A DNA stretch of 64,000 nucleotides, from the NCBI RefSeq assembly GCF_000686905.1, contig NZ_JMLW01000017.1, positions 1 through 64,000 of the forward strand, given 5' to 3'. The notes under the pieces are model-generated. The model was not told the origin of the DNA and searched no databases. It saw only the letters and a list, made by a program, of their open reading frames with translations. Within the stretch, counting starts at the first letter, position 1. Every line of letters starts with the position of its first letter. Source of the DNA: Marinospirillum insulare DSM 21763 (GTDB taxonomy: Bacteria > Pseudomonadota > Gammaproteobacteria > Pseudomonadales > Halomonadaceae). Positions 31,807-44,491 of the stretch are shown here, piece after piece. The position numbers and the translations under genes were made by a program.

Positions 31807-33042
31807 TTAGCCACCAAAGTCATCGAGTAGAATGTTTTCTGGTTCTACACCTAGGTCTTCAAGTAGCTTAATAACTGACGCGTTCATCATGGGTGGTCCA
31901 CACATGTAGTATTCGCAGTCTTCGGGTGCTGGGTGGTCTTTTAGGTAGTTTTCATAAAGTACATTATGAATAAAGCCACTGGCCCCTTCCCAGTTATCTT
32001 CAGGTAATGGATCTGACAAGGCGAGGTGCCAAGTAAAGTTCTCATTTTCTTCAGCTAGCTTGTCGAATTCTTCTACATAGAAGGCTTCACGCAAGGAACG
32101 AGCACCGTACCAGAAGCTAATTTTACGATCAGTTTTGATGCGTTTTAACTGGTCGAAAATGTGCGAACGCATGGGTGCCATACCTGCACCACCGCCCACA
32201 AACACCATTTCGGCATCGGTATCTTTGGCAAAGAAGTCACCAAAGGGACCGTAAACATCAATGGTATCGCCTGGCTTAAGGTTGAAGACGTAAGAGGACA
32301 TAATGCCCGGTGGTACGTCATCTCGGCCTGGAGGTGGTGTAGCAATACGAATATTGAACTTCACTACGCCACGTTCTTCTGGGTAGTTAGACATGGAGTA
32401 AGCACGAATAGTGTTTTCAGTGTTCACTGCCACATAACGCCAGATATCGAATTTATCCCAGTCACCATGGAACTCTTCTTGAATATCAAAATTCTTATAA
32501 GGAATTTCATAGGGTGGGCATTCTAGCTGAACATAACCGCCTGCACGGAAGTCAACGTTTTCGCCTTCAGGCAATTTAAGCGTTAGCTCTTTAATGAAGG
32601 TAGCTACGTTGGGGTTAGATACTACTTCACAAGTCCATTTTTTAACCCCGAAGATTTCTTCATCTACTTCAATCTTCATGTCTTGCTTTACAGGTACTTG
32701 GCAAGATAAGCGCCAGCCGTCTTTCTTTTCACGCATGGTGAAAGCTGATTCTTCTGTTGGCAGTATCGAGCCACCGCCTTCAATTACCTTACAAGTACAC
32801 TGAGCACAACTACCACCACCACCACAGGCAGAGGATAAGAAGATGCCCTTAGCTGCTAGGGTGTTAAGTAGCTTGCCACCTGCGGCTGTTACAAAGGTGT
32901 GTTCTGGGTCACCATTAATTTCTATAGTGACGTCACCGGTACTAACCAGTTTGCTACGCGCTGCCAGGATCACCATAACGAGACTAAGCACGATTATGGT
33001 GAACATGACGACGCCGAGCAGAATAATTGTAGTGTCGACCAT
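31807..33042 (-). CDS. nqrF: Na+-NQR subunit F (NADH-oxidising)
   Basis: 411 residues. An N-terminal helix ([20 protein letters not shown]) anchors a 2Fe-2S ferredoxin domain with [21 protein letters not shown] ferredoxin-reductase domain follows: FAD-binding [13 protein letters not shown] and NADH-binding [20 protein letters not shown], ending in [20 protein letters not shown]. It is the electron entry point of the complex. Last gene of nqrA-F. Confidence 0.97.
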   Translation of the reverse strand: MVDTTIILLGVVMFTIIVLSLVMVILAARSKLVSTGDVTIEINGDPEHTFVTAAGGKLLNTLAAKGIFLSSACGGGGSCAQCTCKVIEGGGSILPTEESAFTMREKKDGWRLSCQVPVKQDMKIEVDEEIFGVKKWTCEVVSNPNVATFIKELTLKLPEGENVDFRAGGYVQLECPPYEIPYKNFDIQEEFHGDWDKFDIWRYVAVNTENTIRAYSMSNYPEERGVVKFNIRIATPPPGRDDVPPGIMSSYVFNLKPGDTIDVYGPFGDFFAKDTDAEMVFVGGGAGMAPMRSHIFDQLKRIKTDRKISFWYGARSLREAFYVEEFDKLAEENENFTWHLALSDPLPEDNWEGASGFIHNVLYENYLKDHPAPEDCEYYMCGPPMMNASVIKLLEDLGVEPENILLDDFGG

Positions 33043-33054
33043 GTTATTTCCCTT

Positions 33055-33675
33055 TTATAGCTGGATGCCGGAGAAGGACATAAAGCCTAGTGACATTAAG
33101 CCCACCACGATAAAAGTGATGCCTAGACCTTGAAGCCCTGCTGGCACATCGCTGTACTTCAGCTTTTCACGTATACCGGCTAGTGCAACAATTGCCAGTG
33201 CCCAACCTAAACCTGCACCTGTACCGTAAACCACCGATTCAGTGAAGTTATAGTCACGCTCTACCATAAACAGTGACGCACCCATAATGGCGCAGTTCAC
33301 AGTAATTAAGGGTAAGAATACGCCTAGGGCGTTATACAGAGCAGGTACAAATTTCTCGAGGAACATTTCTAGAATTTGAACTAAGGCGGCGATTACCCCG
33401 ATATAGCTCAATAGGCCTAGGAAAGATAAGTCGATATTTTCTGCACCTTCAATACCTGTCCAAACCAATGCGCCTTCACGCAGCAGCAGGTTATAAATAA
33501 GGTTGTTAACGGGTACGGTAATAGCTAGTACTACAATCACCGCAACACCTAAACCAAAGGCTGCATCCACCTTTTTAGACAGGGCTAAGAAGGTACACAT
33601 ACCTAAGAAGAAGGCTAGCGCCATGTTTTCTACAAACACGGCAGTAATAAACAGCGATAAGTAATGTTCTAACAT
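33055..33675 (-). CDS. nqrE: Na+-NQR subunit E
   Basis: 206 residues, six membrane helices. [20 protein letters not shown] and [20 protein letters not shown] are nearly invariant in NqrE, and the cysteines in GMCTF and in [16 protein letters not shown] are those that bind the inter-subunit iron with NqrD. It forms part of the Na+ and electron path through the membrane. Confidence 0.97.
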   Translation of the reverse strand: MLEHYLSLFITAVFVENMALAFFLGMCTFLALSKKVDAAFGLGVAVIVVLAITVPVNNLIYNLLLREGALVWTGIEGAENIDLSFLGLLSYIGVIAALVQILEMFLEKFVPALYNALGVFLPLITVNCAIMGASLFMVERDYNFTESVVYGTGAGLGWALAIVALAGIREKLKYSDVPAGLQGLGITFIVVGLMSLGFMSFSGIQL

Positions 33676-33677
33676 GC

Positions 33678-34346
33678 TTACATCGCTCCTTCAGATTTAG
33701 TGTTTTCGGTAATTTTGAACTCAGGAATTTCATTTTGCTCTGGCTGCCATGAGCGTAAAGCCCAAATGAGTAGACCAATAATGAAGAAGGCTGAGGGTGG
33801 AAGTAGCATTAAGCCATTAGCTAGGTACCAGCCACCATCTTTAGTTAGGGATAGAATTTGATAACCAAAGAAACTACCCGAACCAAAAATTTCACGCACA
33901 GCACCAACTAACATAAGCACTACACCGTAACCGAAGCCATTACCCATACCATCCCAAAAACTGATGATGGGGCCATTTTTCATGGCGTAAGCTTCTGCAC
34001 GACCCATAACAATACAGTTGGTAATGATTAGACCAACGAATACTGATAGCTGACGGCTAATTTCGTAGGCGTAAGCTTTAAGTACCTGATCTACCACGAT
34101 AACCAAAGACGCAATGATCGTCATTTGCACGATAATACGAATACTGCTGGGAATGTGGTTACGAATTAAGGATACAAAGAAGTTAGAGAAGGCAGTTACA
34201 AACATAACCGCTATCGTCATAACAACTGCAACTTGCATACTGGTGGTAACAGCCAGCGCCGAACAAATACCTAACACCTGTAAGGCAATAGGGTTGTTCT
34301 TAAAAATAGGGCTTACCAAGACTTCTTTAACAGTATCTTTTGCCAT
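33678..34346 (-). CDS. nqrD: Na+-NQR subunit D
   Basis: 222 residues, six membrane helices, paralogous to NqrE in inverted topology. [20 protein letters not shown] carries the iron-ligand cysteine, and [20 protein letters not shown] the second. [20 protein letters not shown] is a strong family block. It is 2-3 nt from both neighbours, so the operon is translationally tight. Confidence 0.97.
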   Translation of the reverse strand: MAKDTVKEVLVSPIFKNNPIALQVLGICSALAVTTSMQVAVVMTIAVMFVTAFSNFFVSLIRNHIPSSIRIIVQMTIIASLVIVVDQVLKAYAYEISRQLSVFVGLIITNCIVMGRAEAYAMKNGPIISFWDGMGNGFGYGVVLMLVGAVREIFGSGSFFGYQILSLTKDGGWYLANGLMLLPPSAFFIIGLLIWALRSWQPEQNEIPEFKITENTKSEGAM

Positions 34347-34348
34347 GA

Positions 34349-35116
34349 TTAAGCGCCTCCCTGACGGAATTTAGCTAGGAATGAACCGTAGGCTTGTTCA
34401 CTAACCCAAAATTGCAAAAGGTTAGTTACACCACGAGCGGTTAAGCTAGCACCCGATAAAGTGTCAACTTCATGCACGCCATCTGGGTTTTTTGAAAGAC
34501 CCAAAAGCGGTTGCATGGTGTCTTCGTTGTAAACCTTTTTACCCGGCCACTGAGCTTTCCAGTTGGGGTTATCTACTTCACCACCTAAACCAGGGGTTTC
34601 AGCATGATCATAAAAACCCATACCTGCAATGGTGTTGCCGTCGCCTTCAAGGGCTAGGAAGCCATGCAGTGTTGACCACAAGCCAGGACCACGTACAGGA
34701 AGAATAATACGGTCTGGATTGCTTTCATCACCCACTAGGTAAACTAGACCGTAGTTTTCTAGGCGTTTTACACCTATAGCCACTTCATCTAGTTCAAAGC
34801 TTTGACTAGGGTCTTTAGCTGCACGCAGTTGGTCGTAGGTTTCTACGCTTACGTCTTGAGTGAATTCACCCGTGCGTAAATCAACCACTTTCACCTGAAT
34901 TTTGGCAAACTCTTCGGCAATGCGATCTTTGGTTACTTCATTAGGGTCAAGTAAACCAGCAGCAACCAAAATATTACTACGGCGGAAATCTTCTTGGTTA
35001 GCATTTTGTAGCGGTTTAAGTGCTACGGCGGATACCGAAACAATCACCGCACAAACTAAACAGAGGATAAACGCAACTGTTAGTGTTTTTGAGATGGAGT
35101 CATTACTTTTAGACAT
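34349..35116 (-). CDS. nqrC: Na+-NQR subunit C (covalent FMN)
   Basis: 255 residues. One N-terminal helix ([20 protein letters not shown]) and a periplasmic FMN domain. The flavinylation site is [20 protein letters not shown], where the threonine of SGASLT takes FMN through a phosphoester bond made by ApbE. It overlaps nqrB by 8 nt. No apbE gene is in the locus. Confidence 0.96.
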   Translation of the reverse strand: MSKSNDSISKTLTVAFILCLVCAVIVSVSAVALKPLQNANQEDFRRSNILVAAGLLDPNEVTKDRIAEEFAKIQVKVVDLRTGEFTQDVSVETYDQLRAAKDPSQSFELDEVAIGVKRLENYGLVYLVGDESNPDRIILPVRGPGLWSTLHGFLALEGDGNTIAGMGFYDHAETPGLGGEVDNPNWKAQWPGKKVYNEDTMQPLLGLSKNPDGVHEVDTLSGASLTARGVTNLLQFWVSEQAYGSFLAKFRQGGA

Positions 35117-36317
35117 TGCGCAATACCCTCCGCTTGATATTTGCTTTAACCACTAGGCTGTCGATCAGTGGGGCAAACAGGTTAGCAAATAGAATAGCTA
35201 GCATGATGCCTTCTGGGAAAGCTGGGTTAACTACACGTATTAGAACGGTCATAACACCGATAAGTGCACCAAATACGAGCTTACCCTTGTCGGTCATGGA
35301 GGCTGAAACTGGGTCAGTTGCCATAAACACCATTGCAAAGGCAAAACCACCCGTCACTAGGTGCCAATACCACTGCATAGCAAACATATTATTGGTTTCT
35401 GAACCAATCATGTTAAACAGGGTTGATGTGGCCATCATACCTAGCATGACACCCGCCATAATGCGCCAAGAAGCGATACGGGTTAGTAGCAGTGCTGCAC
35501 CACCAATAAAAATCGCTAGGGTTGAGGTTTCACCCACTGAGCCAGGCATAATGCCAACAAAGGCATCCCACCAGCTTAGGCTTTGGTTCAGTGCATTCAC
35601 ACCTTCGCTGTAAGCAACTGAAAGCGCTGTTGCACCAGTGAAACCATCGGCTGCAACCCAAATTGCATCACCCGAAATTTGTGCAGGGTAAGCAAAGTAA
35701 AGGAAAGCACGACCAGTCAGTGCAGGGTTAAGGAAGTTTTTGCCTGTACCGCCAAAAATTTCTTTACCTATTACCACACCAAAGGTGATACCTAGGCCAA
35801 CCTGCCACAAGGGAATGGTTGCTGGAAGAATAAGCGCAAATAGAATAGAAGTAACAAAGAAACCTTCGTTAACTTCATGGCCACGACGCATGGCAAACAA
35901 GACTTCCCAAAAACCACCCACTATAAAGGTGACGGCATAAATGGGAATAAAGTAGGTTGCACCGTGAACAAGGTTGTCCCAGACACTGGTTGGGTCGTAG
36001 TTACCCGCACCAAACAGAACAACAAAGCTCTCGCGCAAACCACCTAGTGAACCAAACCCTGCATCTATCGCTTGGTTAGCTTGTAAACCAGTATTCCACA
36101 TACCAAAAAACATGGCTGGGAAGGTACATAGCCAAACGGTAATCATCATACGCTTAAGGTTAATACCATCGCGTACAAAGGCCGTTGTTTTGGCAACACT
36201 GGGTGGCGTGTAAAAGATTGTATCGACAGCTTCATAGAGCGCATACCAGCTTTCGTAACGTCCACCTTTTACAAAGTGCGGCTCCATTTTGTCGAGAAGA
36301 TTACGTAATGCTTTCAT
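35109..36317 (-). CDS. nqrB: Na+-NQR subunit B (Na+ channel, covalent FMN)
   Basis: 402 residues with about ten membrane helices. The FMN site is [15 protein letters not shown], with the conserved D-G-[FS]-[ST]-G-A-T core, and the quinone/Na+ core has [20 protein letters not shown] and [19 protein letters not shown]. NqrB is the main Na+-translocating subunit and holds riboflavin. Confidence 0.97.
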   Translation of the reverse strand: MKALRNLLDKMEPHFVKGGRYESWYALYEAVDTIFYTPPSVAKTTAFVRDGINLKRMMITVWLCTFPAMFFGMWNTGLQANQAIDAGFGSLGGLRESFVVLFGAGNYDPTSVWDNLVHGATYFIPIYAVTFIVGGFWEVLFAMRRGHEVNEGFFVTSILFALILPATIPLWQVGLGITFGVVIGKEIFGGTGKNFLNPALTGRAFLYFAYPAQISGDAIWVAADGFTGATALSVAYSEGVNALNQSLSWWDAFVGIMPGSVGETSTLAIFIGGAALLLTRIASWRIMAGVMLGMMATSTLFNMIGSETNNMFAMQWYWHLVTGGFAFAMVFMATDPVSASMTDKGKLVFGALIGVMTVLIRVVNPAFPEGIMLAILFANLFAPLIDSLVVKANIKRRVLRNV

Positions 36318-36320
36318 TCA

Positions 36321-37685
<1,365 letters not shown>

Positions 37686-37826
37686 TCACGCCCAATCACC
37701 AAGTTAAAGATAAAGCTTTTTAAAGCTAAGGTTTTTACATCTGAAAAAACTGTGTCCCTTGTGGCTGCGCAGTCATGATTGCGTCTTTTTGTCGCACAAG
37801 TGGCTATTTAAAAATGTGTGCATTAT

Positions 37827-37868
37827 AAAGACCCTAAACACCAAACGCTACCCGATGCTAGGGTCTTT
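37827..37868. terminator. Long-loop hairpin between gap and nqrA
   Basis: AAAGACCCTA and TAGGGTCTTT pair over 10 bp around a loop of about 22 nt. It follows the gap stop on the minus strand, but the following bases (ATAATGC) are not a T-run, so it is a weak terminator or an RNA-protecting structure. Confidence 0.5.
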
Positions 37869-37931
37869 TAGTCGACCTAAGCAGAAAACTTATAGGTCTA
37901 TTCGTACAGCTTATTTAAGCTGCAAATAATA

Positions 37932-39389
37932 TTAGCTGCGATCTGCTGGAAAGTAGGGTGAATTTATATGAGAAATCTCTTGTAAAATTCTAACCACTTG
38001 GCAGCTATAGCCAAACTCATTATCGTACCAAACGTAGAGTACTGCTTGTTTGTCACTCACGATGGTGGCTTTTGCATCTACGATACCAGCATGACGATTA
38101 CCTACAAAGTCTGATGAAACCACTTCGTTGGAATCAACAAAATCAATTTGTTTTTGCATGGGTGAATAAAGCGATGCCCAGCTTAGGTAGTCGTTCATTT
38201 CCTGTGCGCTGCTTGCCTTTTCCATGCTTAGATTCAATATAGCCATAGACACGTTAGGAATGGGTACACGAATCGCGTTACCCGTTAGCTTGCCTTCTAG
38301 TTCTGGCAAGGCTTTAGCTACGGCTTTAGCAGCACCGGTTTCGGTTAGTACCATATTCATTGCAGCTGAACGACCGCGACGATCACCTTTATGGAAGTTA
38401 TCAATTAAGTTTTGGTCGTTAGTGTAAGCATGCACCGTTTCTACATGGCCACTAATAATGCCGTACTTGTCATTGACTGCTTTTAGAACCGGAACAATGG
38501 CGTTAGTGGTACAAGAAGCAGCTGAAATAATTTTATCGCTGTCTTTAATATCGCTGTGGTTAATGCCATAAACGATATTTTTGATATCGCCTTTACCTGG
38601 TGCTGTTAAAATAGCGCGTGAAGCACCTTTGCAAGCTAGGTGTTGACTTAGACCTTCTTCATCACGCCACATACCTGTGTTGTCCACCACTAGCGCATCT
38701 TGAATACCGTGCTGAGTGTAGTCCACTTCTGCAGGCGAGCTGGCATAGATAAATTGTATGTAGTTACCGTTGACTATGAGTGCTTTGTTTTCTGTGTCTA
38801 CGCTAATGGTGCCATCAAAAGGACCATGCACTGAGTCACGACGTAAAAGGCTGGCACGCTTTTCTAGGTCGCCATCACTACCACCACGAACCACAACAGC
38901 TCTTAGGCGCAGCAGGCTACCACCACCCGCTTTTTCGATCATAATGCGCGCTAACAAACGACCTATACGACCAAAGCCGTAAAGTACAACGTCTTGTGGC
39001 TCGCCACCTAGCTCAGCATCTTTATGCTTGCCAAGCACATCACCCATTTCAGCTTTTAAGAAGGCTTCCATGTCTGTGCTGCCTGACTTACGAAATTCTG
39101 CCGCCAACTTACCGATATCAACGTGACAAGGGCCAGGCTTTAGCTTGAGTAGTGTGTCTAACAAAAGGTGACTATCGCGCACATCCAACTCACTGCCTTC
39201 AACCTGACGTACAAAGCGGTGGTCTTTTAAAATGCGTATAACAGAGCGATTAACTAAAGCTCGACCATAGATAGAAGTCACTACGTTGTACTTACGGTAT
39301 AAACGGCCAATAATTGGAATCATTGCTTCTGCAATGGTTTCGCGTTCCTGCCAGTCTTCAAAGTAGGTATCTAATTTATTGTCGCTCAC
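37932..39389 (-). CDS. gap: Long-form glyceraldehyde-3-phosphate dehydrogenase
   Basis: 485 residues from a GTG start at 39389 (GAGGGG ribosome site 9 nt upstream). The first ~120 residues are an extension absent from the common 330-residue GAPDH. The classical part follows: NAD-binding DVVLYGFGRIGRLLARIMIE, catalytic cysteine in IISAASCTTNAIVPVLKAVN, and VWYDNEFGYSCQVVRIL at the end. This long type is known from Pseudomonas and marine gammaproteobacteria, also beside mfd. It oxidises glyceraldehyde-3-phosphate to 1,3-bisphosphoglycerate. Confidence 0.94.
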   Translation of the reverse strand: MSDNKLDTYFEDWQERETIAEAMIPIIGRLYRKYNVVTSIYGRALVNRSVIRILKDHRFVRQVEGSELDVRDSHLLLDTLLKLKPGPCHVDIGKLAAEFRKSGSTDMEAFLKAEMGDVLGKHKDAELGGEPQDVVLYGFGRIGRLLARIMIEKAGGGSLLRLRAVVVRGGSDGDLEKRASLLRRDSVHGPFDGTISVDTENKALIVNGNYIQFIYASSPAEVDYTQHGIQDALVVDNTGMWRDEEGLSQHLACKGASRAILTAPGKGDIKNIVYGINHSDIKDSDKIISAASCTTNAIVPVLKAVNDKYGIISGHVETVHAYTNDQNLIDNFHKGDRRGRSAAMNMVLTETGAAKAVAKALPELEGKLTGNAIRVPIPNVSMAILNLSMEKASSAQEMNDYLSWASLYSPMQKQIDFVDSNEVVSSDFVGNRHAGIVDAKATIVSDKQAVLYVWYDNEFGYSCQVVRILQEISHINSPYFPADRS

Positions 39390-39601
39390 AGGCTAAGCCC
39401 CTCTTTAGTGAATTAAACTGAATAGTTATCAGTAAATAATGGAGTGTAAAAATTTGCCGCTATTATGCTTGTTGACCCGCTTTTAGGCAAATGGCTCAGG
39501 CTTATTAGCTTTAGACCTTCGCAGGGTTAAAGGCATTTTTTAATATCTTGTTTGGCTGGTATCATGCGCTTTAATTTTTAGCTAACTCGGTTATTTTACT
39601 A

Positions 39602-42600
39602 ATGAATAAAGCGGTCAAACCCTACTCACTTTTAACCAGTACACCTCCCTCTAAAGCAGGTTTTTTACAACGCTGGTTAAATGTTTATGATGCCGCCGCC
39701 GCTGTGGCTTTGGTTGAAGCGGCTCAACAGCATTCTGCCCCTTTATTAGTGATCTGCCCTGATACCACCAGCGCACGCCTTTTAGCTGATGAACTGACTT
39801 TTATTGCACCCGAGAACCTACCTGTTTTAAGCCTGCCGGATTGGGAGGTTTTGCCCTATGATCGTTTCTCACCTCATCAAACCATTGTTTCTGAGCGCTT
39901 AAAAACTTTATTAGCCTTACCTAATCAGCGTAAAGGTTTGTTGGTTGTGCCTATTAGTACCCTAATGCAGCGTTTACCACCTGCTGAATTTGTAGTAAGC
40001 CATGCCATTGACTTAAAGCTAGGGCAAAGGCTAGATATGCATGCTTTTCGTCGCCAGCTTGAAGAAGCAGGTTACCGAGCGGTGGACACGGTTTTTGAGC
40101 AGGGTGAATTTACAGTTAGAGGTGGTTTGCTAGACCTTTTCCCTATGGGTAGTGAGCAACCCCTGCGTATTGAACTTTTTGATGATGAAATTGAGTCTTT
40201 GCGCTTTTTTAATGCTGAAACCCAAAGAACCGAAGAGAAAACCGATGCGGTTTCGTTACTACCTGCCCATGAGTTTGTATTAAATGAGCAGTCGTTAAAG
40301 GTTTTCCGCACAGAATTTCAAACCCGCTTTGATGTTGACCTGCCCCGTTGTGATATTTACCAAGATACCCTTAAAGGCTTAGTAACGCCTGGGCTTGAAT
40401 TCTTTTTACCATTATTTTTTACTCATACCGCCACCCTTTTTGATTATTTGCCGGTAGGTACGTTAATTGCCGAAATAACTATTGCTGAACCTGCTAGTTC
40501 TGAGCCTGGCATGAATGCAAACCCTGACAGTGAGTTAGCAACAGCTAACCAGCCAGTGCAAACCGTTCAGCAGGCTGCAAGTAATTATTGGGAAGAAATT
40601 GAACGCCGCTATGAAAACCTGCGCCATGATATTCGCCACCCTTGTTTAGCCCCTAACGAACTCTACCTACCGCTAGAAACTTTAAACCGTGAGCGTAACC
40701 TATTTGCGCGGGTTGAAGTGCACTCTTTAACACCCAAAGATTCCCTAGCAGGTGACCAAACCTTAGCCAGTCTGCCGCTACCTAATTTAGCCGTTGCAGC
40801 CAAGGCTAAGCGGCCTTTAGGTGCCTTACAAGATTTTATAGCCGCCAACCCTAAGGCTAGTATTTTATTAACGGTGGAATCTCGTGGTCGCCGTGAAGCC
40901 TTAATGGAATTATTAGGTCGCCACGACCTAGTGCCGCAAGACGTTAAAGACTGGCAAGACTTTTTAAACCAAAAACCGCCCCTAGCACTGACCCTAGCGC
41001 CCCTCGATAGAGGCTTGTATTTACCCCAGCCAGAACTACTGCTGATTACTGAGTCAGTGCTCTTTGGTGAACGCATTTTGCAAAGACGGCGCCGAGAAGT
41101 GTCGGCAGTTAACCAAGAGCTGGCCTTTCGTAGCCTATCTGAATTAACCCTGAATGCGCCCGTAGTGCATATTGATCATGGTGTTGGCCGTTATATGGGT
41201 TTGGAAACTCTCACCTCAGGTGGGCAAACACAAGAGTTTTTAAAGCTGGTTTATGCTGATGATGCCAACCTTTATGTACCTGTGGCTTCGCTTGACAGAA
41301 TCAGCCGCTACAGTGGCAACAATGACGAACATGCACCCCTTCACCGCTTAGGTTCTGACCAGTGGGATAAAGCACGTAAAAAAGCTGCAGAAAAAATTCG
41401 TGATACCGCTGCAGAGCTGTTAGATATTTACGCCCGCCGTGAAGCACAAAAGGGCTTTGCTTTTACCCTAGACGATGAAGACTGGGCAATGTTTTCTTCT
41501 GCCTTTCCTTTTGAAGAGACCGTCGACCAACAACTGGCCATTAATGCAGTGATAAGCGATATGGCACGCACTCGCCCCATGGATAGAGTGGTGTGTGGCG
41601 ATGTAGGCTTTGGTAAAACGGAAGTAGCCATGCGAGCTGCGTTCATTGCTGTACATAACCAAAAACAAGTGGCTATTTTAGTACCTACGACACTCTTGGC
41701 TCAGCAACATTACGATAATTTTAAAGACCGTTTTGCTGATTGGCCGGTGAATATCGAGCTGCTTTCACGTTTTCGTTCTGCTAAAGAACAACAAGAAAGC
41801 ATTAACCGCCTAGAAGAAGGCAAGGTCGATATTCTAATAGGTACGCACAAGCTATTGCAGTCTTCGGTTAAGTTCCAGAATTTAGGCTTGGTGATTATTG
41901 ATGAGGAGCACCGCTTTGGGGTGCGTCAAAAAGAAAGCTTAAAAGCCCTAAGAGCTAATGTAGACCTGCTTTCCATGACTGCTACGCCCATTCCGCGTAC
42001 TTTAAATATGGCCATGTCTGGCATACGCGATTTATCCATTATTGCTACCCCACCGGCTAGGCGCTTATCGGTTAAAACCTTTGTTCGCCAGCGCGATGAG
42101 GCGATTATAAAAGAAGCTGTATTGCGTGAACTCTTGCGTGGTGGTCAGGTGTATTTCTTACACAATGATGTGAGCACCATAGAAAATGCTGCTGAAAAGT
42201 TAAGGGAAATCATTCCAGAAGTACGCTTAGGTGTTGCTCACGGGCAGATGCCTGAACGCCAGTTAGAAAGGGTAATGCAAGACTTCTACCATAAACGCTA
42301 CAACCTTTTACTTTGCTCCACCATTATTGAAACAGGCATCGACATACCTAACGCTAACACCATTATTATTGAACGTGCTGATAAATTTGGTTTAGCTCAG
42401 CTTCACCAACTTAGGGGTCGAGTGGGTCGCTCTCATCACCAAGCTTATGCTTATCTGCTAACGCCTGAGGGCAAAAAACTTAGTAAAGATGCTGAAAAGC
42501 GTTTAGAAGCCATAGCCATGAATGAAGATTTGGGTGCTGGGTTTATTCTAGCTTCACAAGATTTAGAAATTCGTGGTGCAGGTGAGCTTTTAGGTGAAGA

Positions 42601-43147
42601 ACAGAGTGGGCAAATAGCTAGCTTAGGTTTTAGTTTGTATATGGACTTACTAGAAGACGCAGTTAAAGCCATTCGCCAAGGTAAAACACCCAGCGCTGAA
42701 CTTCCCCTACGCACGGGTACAGAAATTAGCTTACACTTGGCTAGCTTAATTCCAGATGACTACCTGCCCGACGTTAATGGTCGTTTACAGCTGTATAAGC
42801 GTATTGCTAGCTGCAAAGATGCTGCTGCTTTAAGGGATTTACAAGTAGAAATGATTGACCGCTTTGGGCTATTGCCTGAGGCAACTAAAAACCTCTTTCG
42901 CTTAACTGAGGTCAAGCAACGGGCAGAAGCACTGGGTATAGTACGTATTGATGCAGGTAAAGACAGAGGAATTTTGCACTTTGGTAGTCAAACCAGTGTT
43001 GAACCCATTAAGCTAGTGCAGCTAATGCAACGTCAGCCTTTGGTCTATAAACTCGATTCTGCTCAGTCTTTGAAGTTTAATTTAGATATGAGCACAGCCG
43101 ATAAATGCTTTGCTGGCTTAGAGAAGCTTTTGGATGCACTGCAATGA
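39602..43147 (+). CDS. mfd: Transcription-repair coupling factor
   Basis: 1181 residues. UvrB-like domains at the N-terminus (DWEVLPYDRFSPHQTIVSER, FTVRGGLLDLFPMGSEQPLR), an RNA-polymerase-interacting CarD-like domain near residues 520-590 (VHIDHGVGRYMGLETLTSGG), then the translocase: Walker A VVCGDVGFGKTEVAMRAAFI, DEEH box VIIDEEHRFGVRQKE, and TATPIPRTLNMAMSGIRDLS. A C-terminal TRCF domain closes it. Mfd removes stalled RNA polymerase at lesions and recruits UvrA. A linker of about 40 residues (PASSEPGMNANPDSELATAN) after the UvrB-like part looks like a lineage-specific insert. Confidence 0.97.
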   Translation: MNKAVKPYSLLTSTPPSKAGFLQRWLNVYDAAAAVALVEAAQQHSAPLLVICPDTTSARLLADELTFIAPENLPVLSLPDWEVLPYDRFSPHQTIVSERLKTLLALPNQRKGLLVVPISTLMQRLPPAEFVVSHAIDLKLGQRLDMHAFRRQLEEAGYRAVDTVFEQGEFTVRGGLLDLFPMGSEQPLRIELFDDEIESLRFFNAETQRTEEKTDAVSLLPAHEFVLNEQSLKVFRTEFQTRFDVDLPRCDIYQDTLKGLVTPGLEFFLPLFFTHTATLFDYLPVGTLIAEITIAEPASSEPGMNANPDSELATANQPVQTVQQAASNYWEEIERRYENLRHDIRHPCLAPNELYLPLETLNRERNLFARVEVHSLTPKDSLAGDQTLASLPLPNLAVAAKAKRPLGALQDFIAANPKASILLTVESRGRREALMELLGRHDLVPQDVKDWQDFLNQKPPLALTLAPLDRGLYLPQPELLLITESVLFGERILQRRRREVSAVNQELAFRSLSELTLNAPVVHIDHGVGRYMGLETLTSGGQTQEFLKLVYADDANLYVPVASLDRISRYSGNNDEHAPLHRLGSDQWDKARKKAAEKIRDTAAELLDIYARREAQKGFAFTLDDEDWAMFSSAFPFEETVDQQLAINAVISDMARTRPMDRVVCGDVGFGKTEVAMRAAFIAVHNQKQVAILVPTTLLAQQHYDNFKDRFADWPVNIELLSRFRSAKEQQESINRLEEGKVDILIGTHKLLQSSVKFQNLGLVIIDEEHRFGVRQKESLKALRANVDLLSMTATPIPRTLNMAMSGIRDLSIIATPPARRLSVKTFVRQRDEAIIKEAVLRELLRGGQVYFLHNDVSTIENAAEKLREIIPEVRLGVAHGQMPERQLERVMQDFYHKRYNLLLCSTIIETGIDIPNANTIIIERADKFGLAQLHQLRGRVGRSHHQAYAYLLTPEGKKLSKDAEKRLEAIAMNEDLGAGFILASQDLEIRGAGELLGEEQSGQIASLGFSLYMDLLEDAVKAIRQGKTPSAELPLRTGTEISLHLASLIPDDYLPDVNGRLQLYKRIASCKDAAALRDLQVEMIDRFGLLPEATKNLFRLTEVKQRAEALGIVRIDAGKDRGILHFGSQTSVEPIKLVQLMQRQPLVYKLDSAQSLKFNLDMSTADKCFAGLEKLLDALQ

Positions 43148-43184
43148 AGCTGCTTAAATTTTATACAATAGGGATAATTTAGTG

Positions 43185-43910
43185 ATGCGATTATTAGTTT
43201 TATTACTGGCTAGCCTAGTAGCTAGCAAGGCAGTGGCAAATACTGAAGCTACGCCTCACCCTAATGAGCGTGACTACATTATTGAAGTGCTTATTTTTTC
43301 ACAACAGCCTGGCAAGGGCTCTACTGAACTTCCGGGTAAGCCGCATACTTTTTCACCCCTTCAAGAGCCAGCCTTACAAATTGGCCCTTCGCCTGCCTGG
43401 TCACAGTTAACTAAGCAACCTAGCGGTAACTATTTACCTCAAGAAGCTTTGTTAGTCAGAGAAGCAGACGCTTTAAAGCGCAATAAAGACTACCGTTTAC
43501 TTTTCCATGAAACTTGGCGTATGCGCCTAGTCTCTGAAGACAGGAGTCTGCCTTTATTAATAGAAGGTGGTGATTATTACGATGGAATGCCTGAACTGCA
43601 AGGCAAGCTAAAACTTAGTGTTGCGCGTTATTTGCACTTAGAAACTGACCTGTTTTTAAACACCTTTGAGCCCTTAGCTGAGTCTAATCAAGACACTCCC
43701 TTAGCTAGAAGTCTGCATCCTTTACCTCTAGCAGAAGAGCAGCTAGACCCTAGCAAACTTCGTAAGGGCTCTAGCCTAGTAGAAGGTCAATATAAAGTGA
43801 AGGACTCTGCAGGCATGCACCAAAGACGCAGAATGCGAAGTGGCGACTTACATTTTATTGATAGCCCTTATTTAGGCTTGCTAATAAAAATAGAAAGAGC
43901 ACCAGAATAA
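43185..43910 (+). CDS. CsiV-family protein
   Basis: 241 residues from the ATG at 43185 (GTG at 43182 is an alternative). A signal peptide (MRLLVLLLASLVASKAVA) precedes YIIEVLIFSQQPGKGS, YRLLFHETWRMRLVSEDRSL, GKLKLSVARYLHLETDLFLN and RRMRSGDLHFIDSPYLGLLI, the conserved blocks of the CsiV family of periplasmic peptidoglycan-associated proteins. It lies directly behind mfd in the same direction, as in Pseudomonas. Confidence 0.85.
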   Translation: MRLLVLLLASLVASKAVANTEATPHPNERDYIIEVLIFSQQPGKGSTELPGKPHTFSPLQEPALQIGPSPAWSQLTKQPSGNYLPQEALLVREADALKRNKDYRLLFHETWRMRLVSEDRSLPLLIEGGDYYDGMPELQGKLKLSVARYLHLETDLFLNTFEPLAESNQDTPLARSLHPLPLAEEQLDPSKLRKGSSLVEGQYKVKDSAGMHQRRRMRSGDLHFIDSPYLGLLIKIERAPE

Positions 43911-43921
43911 CTGCTTATAGT

Positions 43922-44491
43922 TTATAGCCCTTGGGGCGCATAAATAGCAGGCAGGTTACGCAAATAACCCTGGTAGTCCATTCCACAACCAAACAAATAC
44001 CGGTCTTCTACTTCTAGGCCGGTAAAGTCGGCACTAAAACCTTCTACTGCTTTGCGATTATGTTTTTTATCGACTAAGACGGCACAGGTTACTTCTTTTG
44101 CGCCCTGCTCTCGGCAATGATCTAAAATAGCAGCTAGGGTTGCGCCTTCATCAAGAATGTCATCGATCACTAAAACACTGCGTCCTTTCATGGCAACTTC
44201 TGGCTCTACTCGCCAATGCAGGTCGCCCGCTTCTGTTTTGCGTCGGTAACGGGTAGCGTGAAGGTAATCGACTTCTAAGGGAAAATCTAAACGCTTTAGC
44301 AATTCTGAGGTGGTAAACATACCACCATTCATAACGCAGTAAACCACGGGCAGTTTATCTTTTAAACGCTGAGTAATCGCTTGTGCCATTGTATCGAAAG
44401 CCGCTGCTACTTCTTGCTCAGTTGCTAAACAGTCAGCATCTTGAGACACCTTACGAATTCGTTCAATTTCACTAGGTAAATCATCGTTCAT
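43922..44491 (-). CDS. hpt: Hypoxanthine-guanine phosphoribosyltransferase
   Basis: 189 residues. PRPP-binding motif SVLVIDDILDEGATLAAILD, an early VYCVMNGGMFTTSELLKRLD and a base-binding VLVDKKHNRKAVEGFSADFT followed by YLFGCGMDYQGYLRNLPAIY. It salvages hypoxanthine and guanine to IMP and GMP. The start ATG overlaps the stop of the upstream mscS gene (TAATG), so both are probably one transcript. Confidence 0.93.
   Translation of the reverse strand: MNDDLPSEIERIRKVSQDADCLATEQEVAAAFDTMAQAITQRLKDKLPVVYCVMNGGMFTTSELLKRLDFPLEVDYLHATRYRRKTEAGDLHWRVEPEVAMKGRSVLVIDDILDEGATLAAILDHCREQGAKEVTCAVLVDKKHNRKAVEGFSADFTGLEVEDRYLFGCGMDYQGYLRNLPAIYAPQGL

Noticed and set aside
37907-37922. Hairpin CAGCTT-ATTT-AAGCTG as terminator of gap
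   Set aside because: The stem is 6 bp and is followed by no T-run on either strand.
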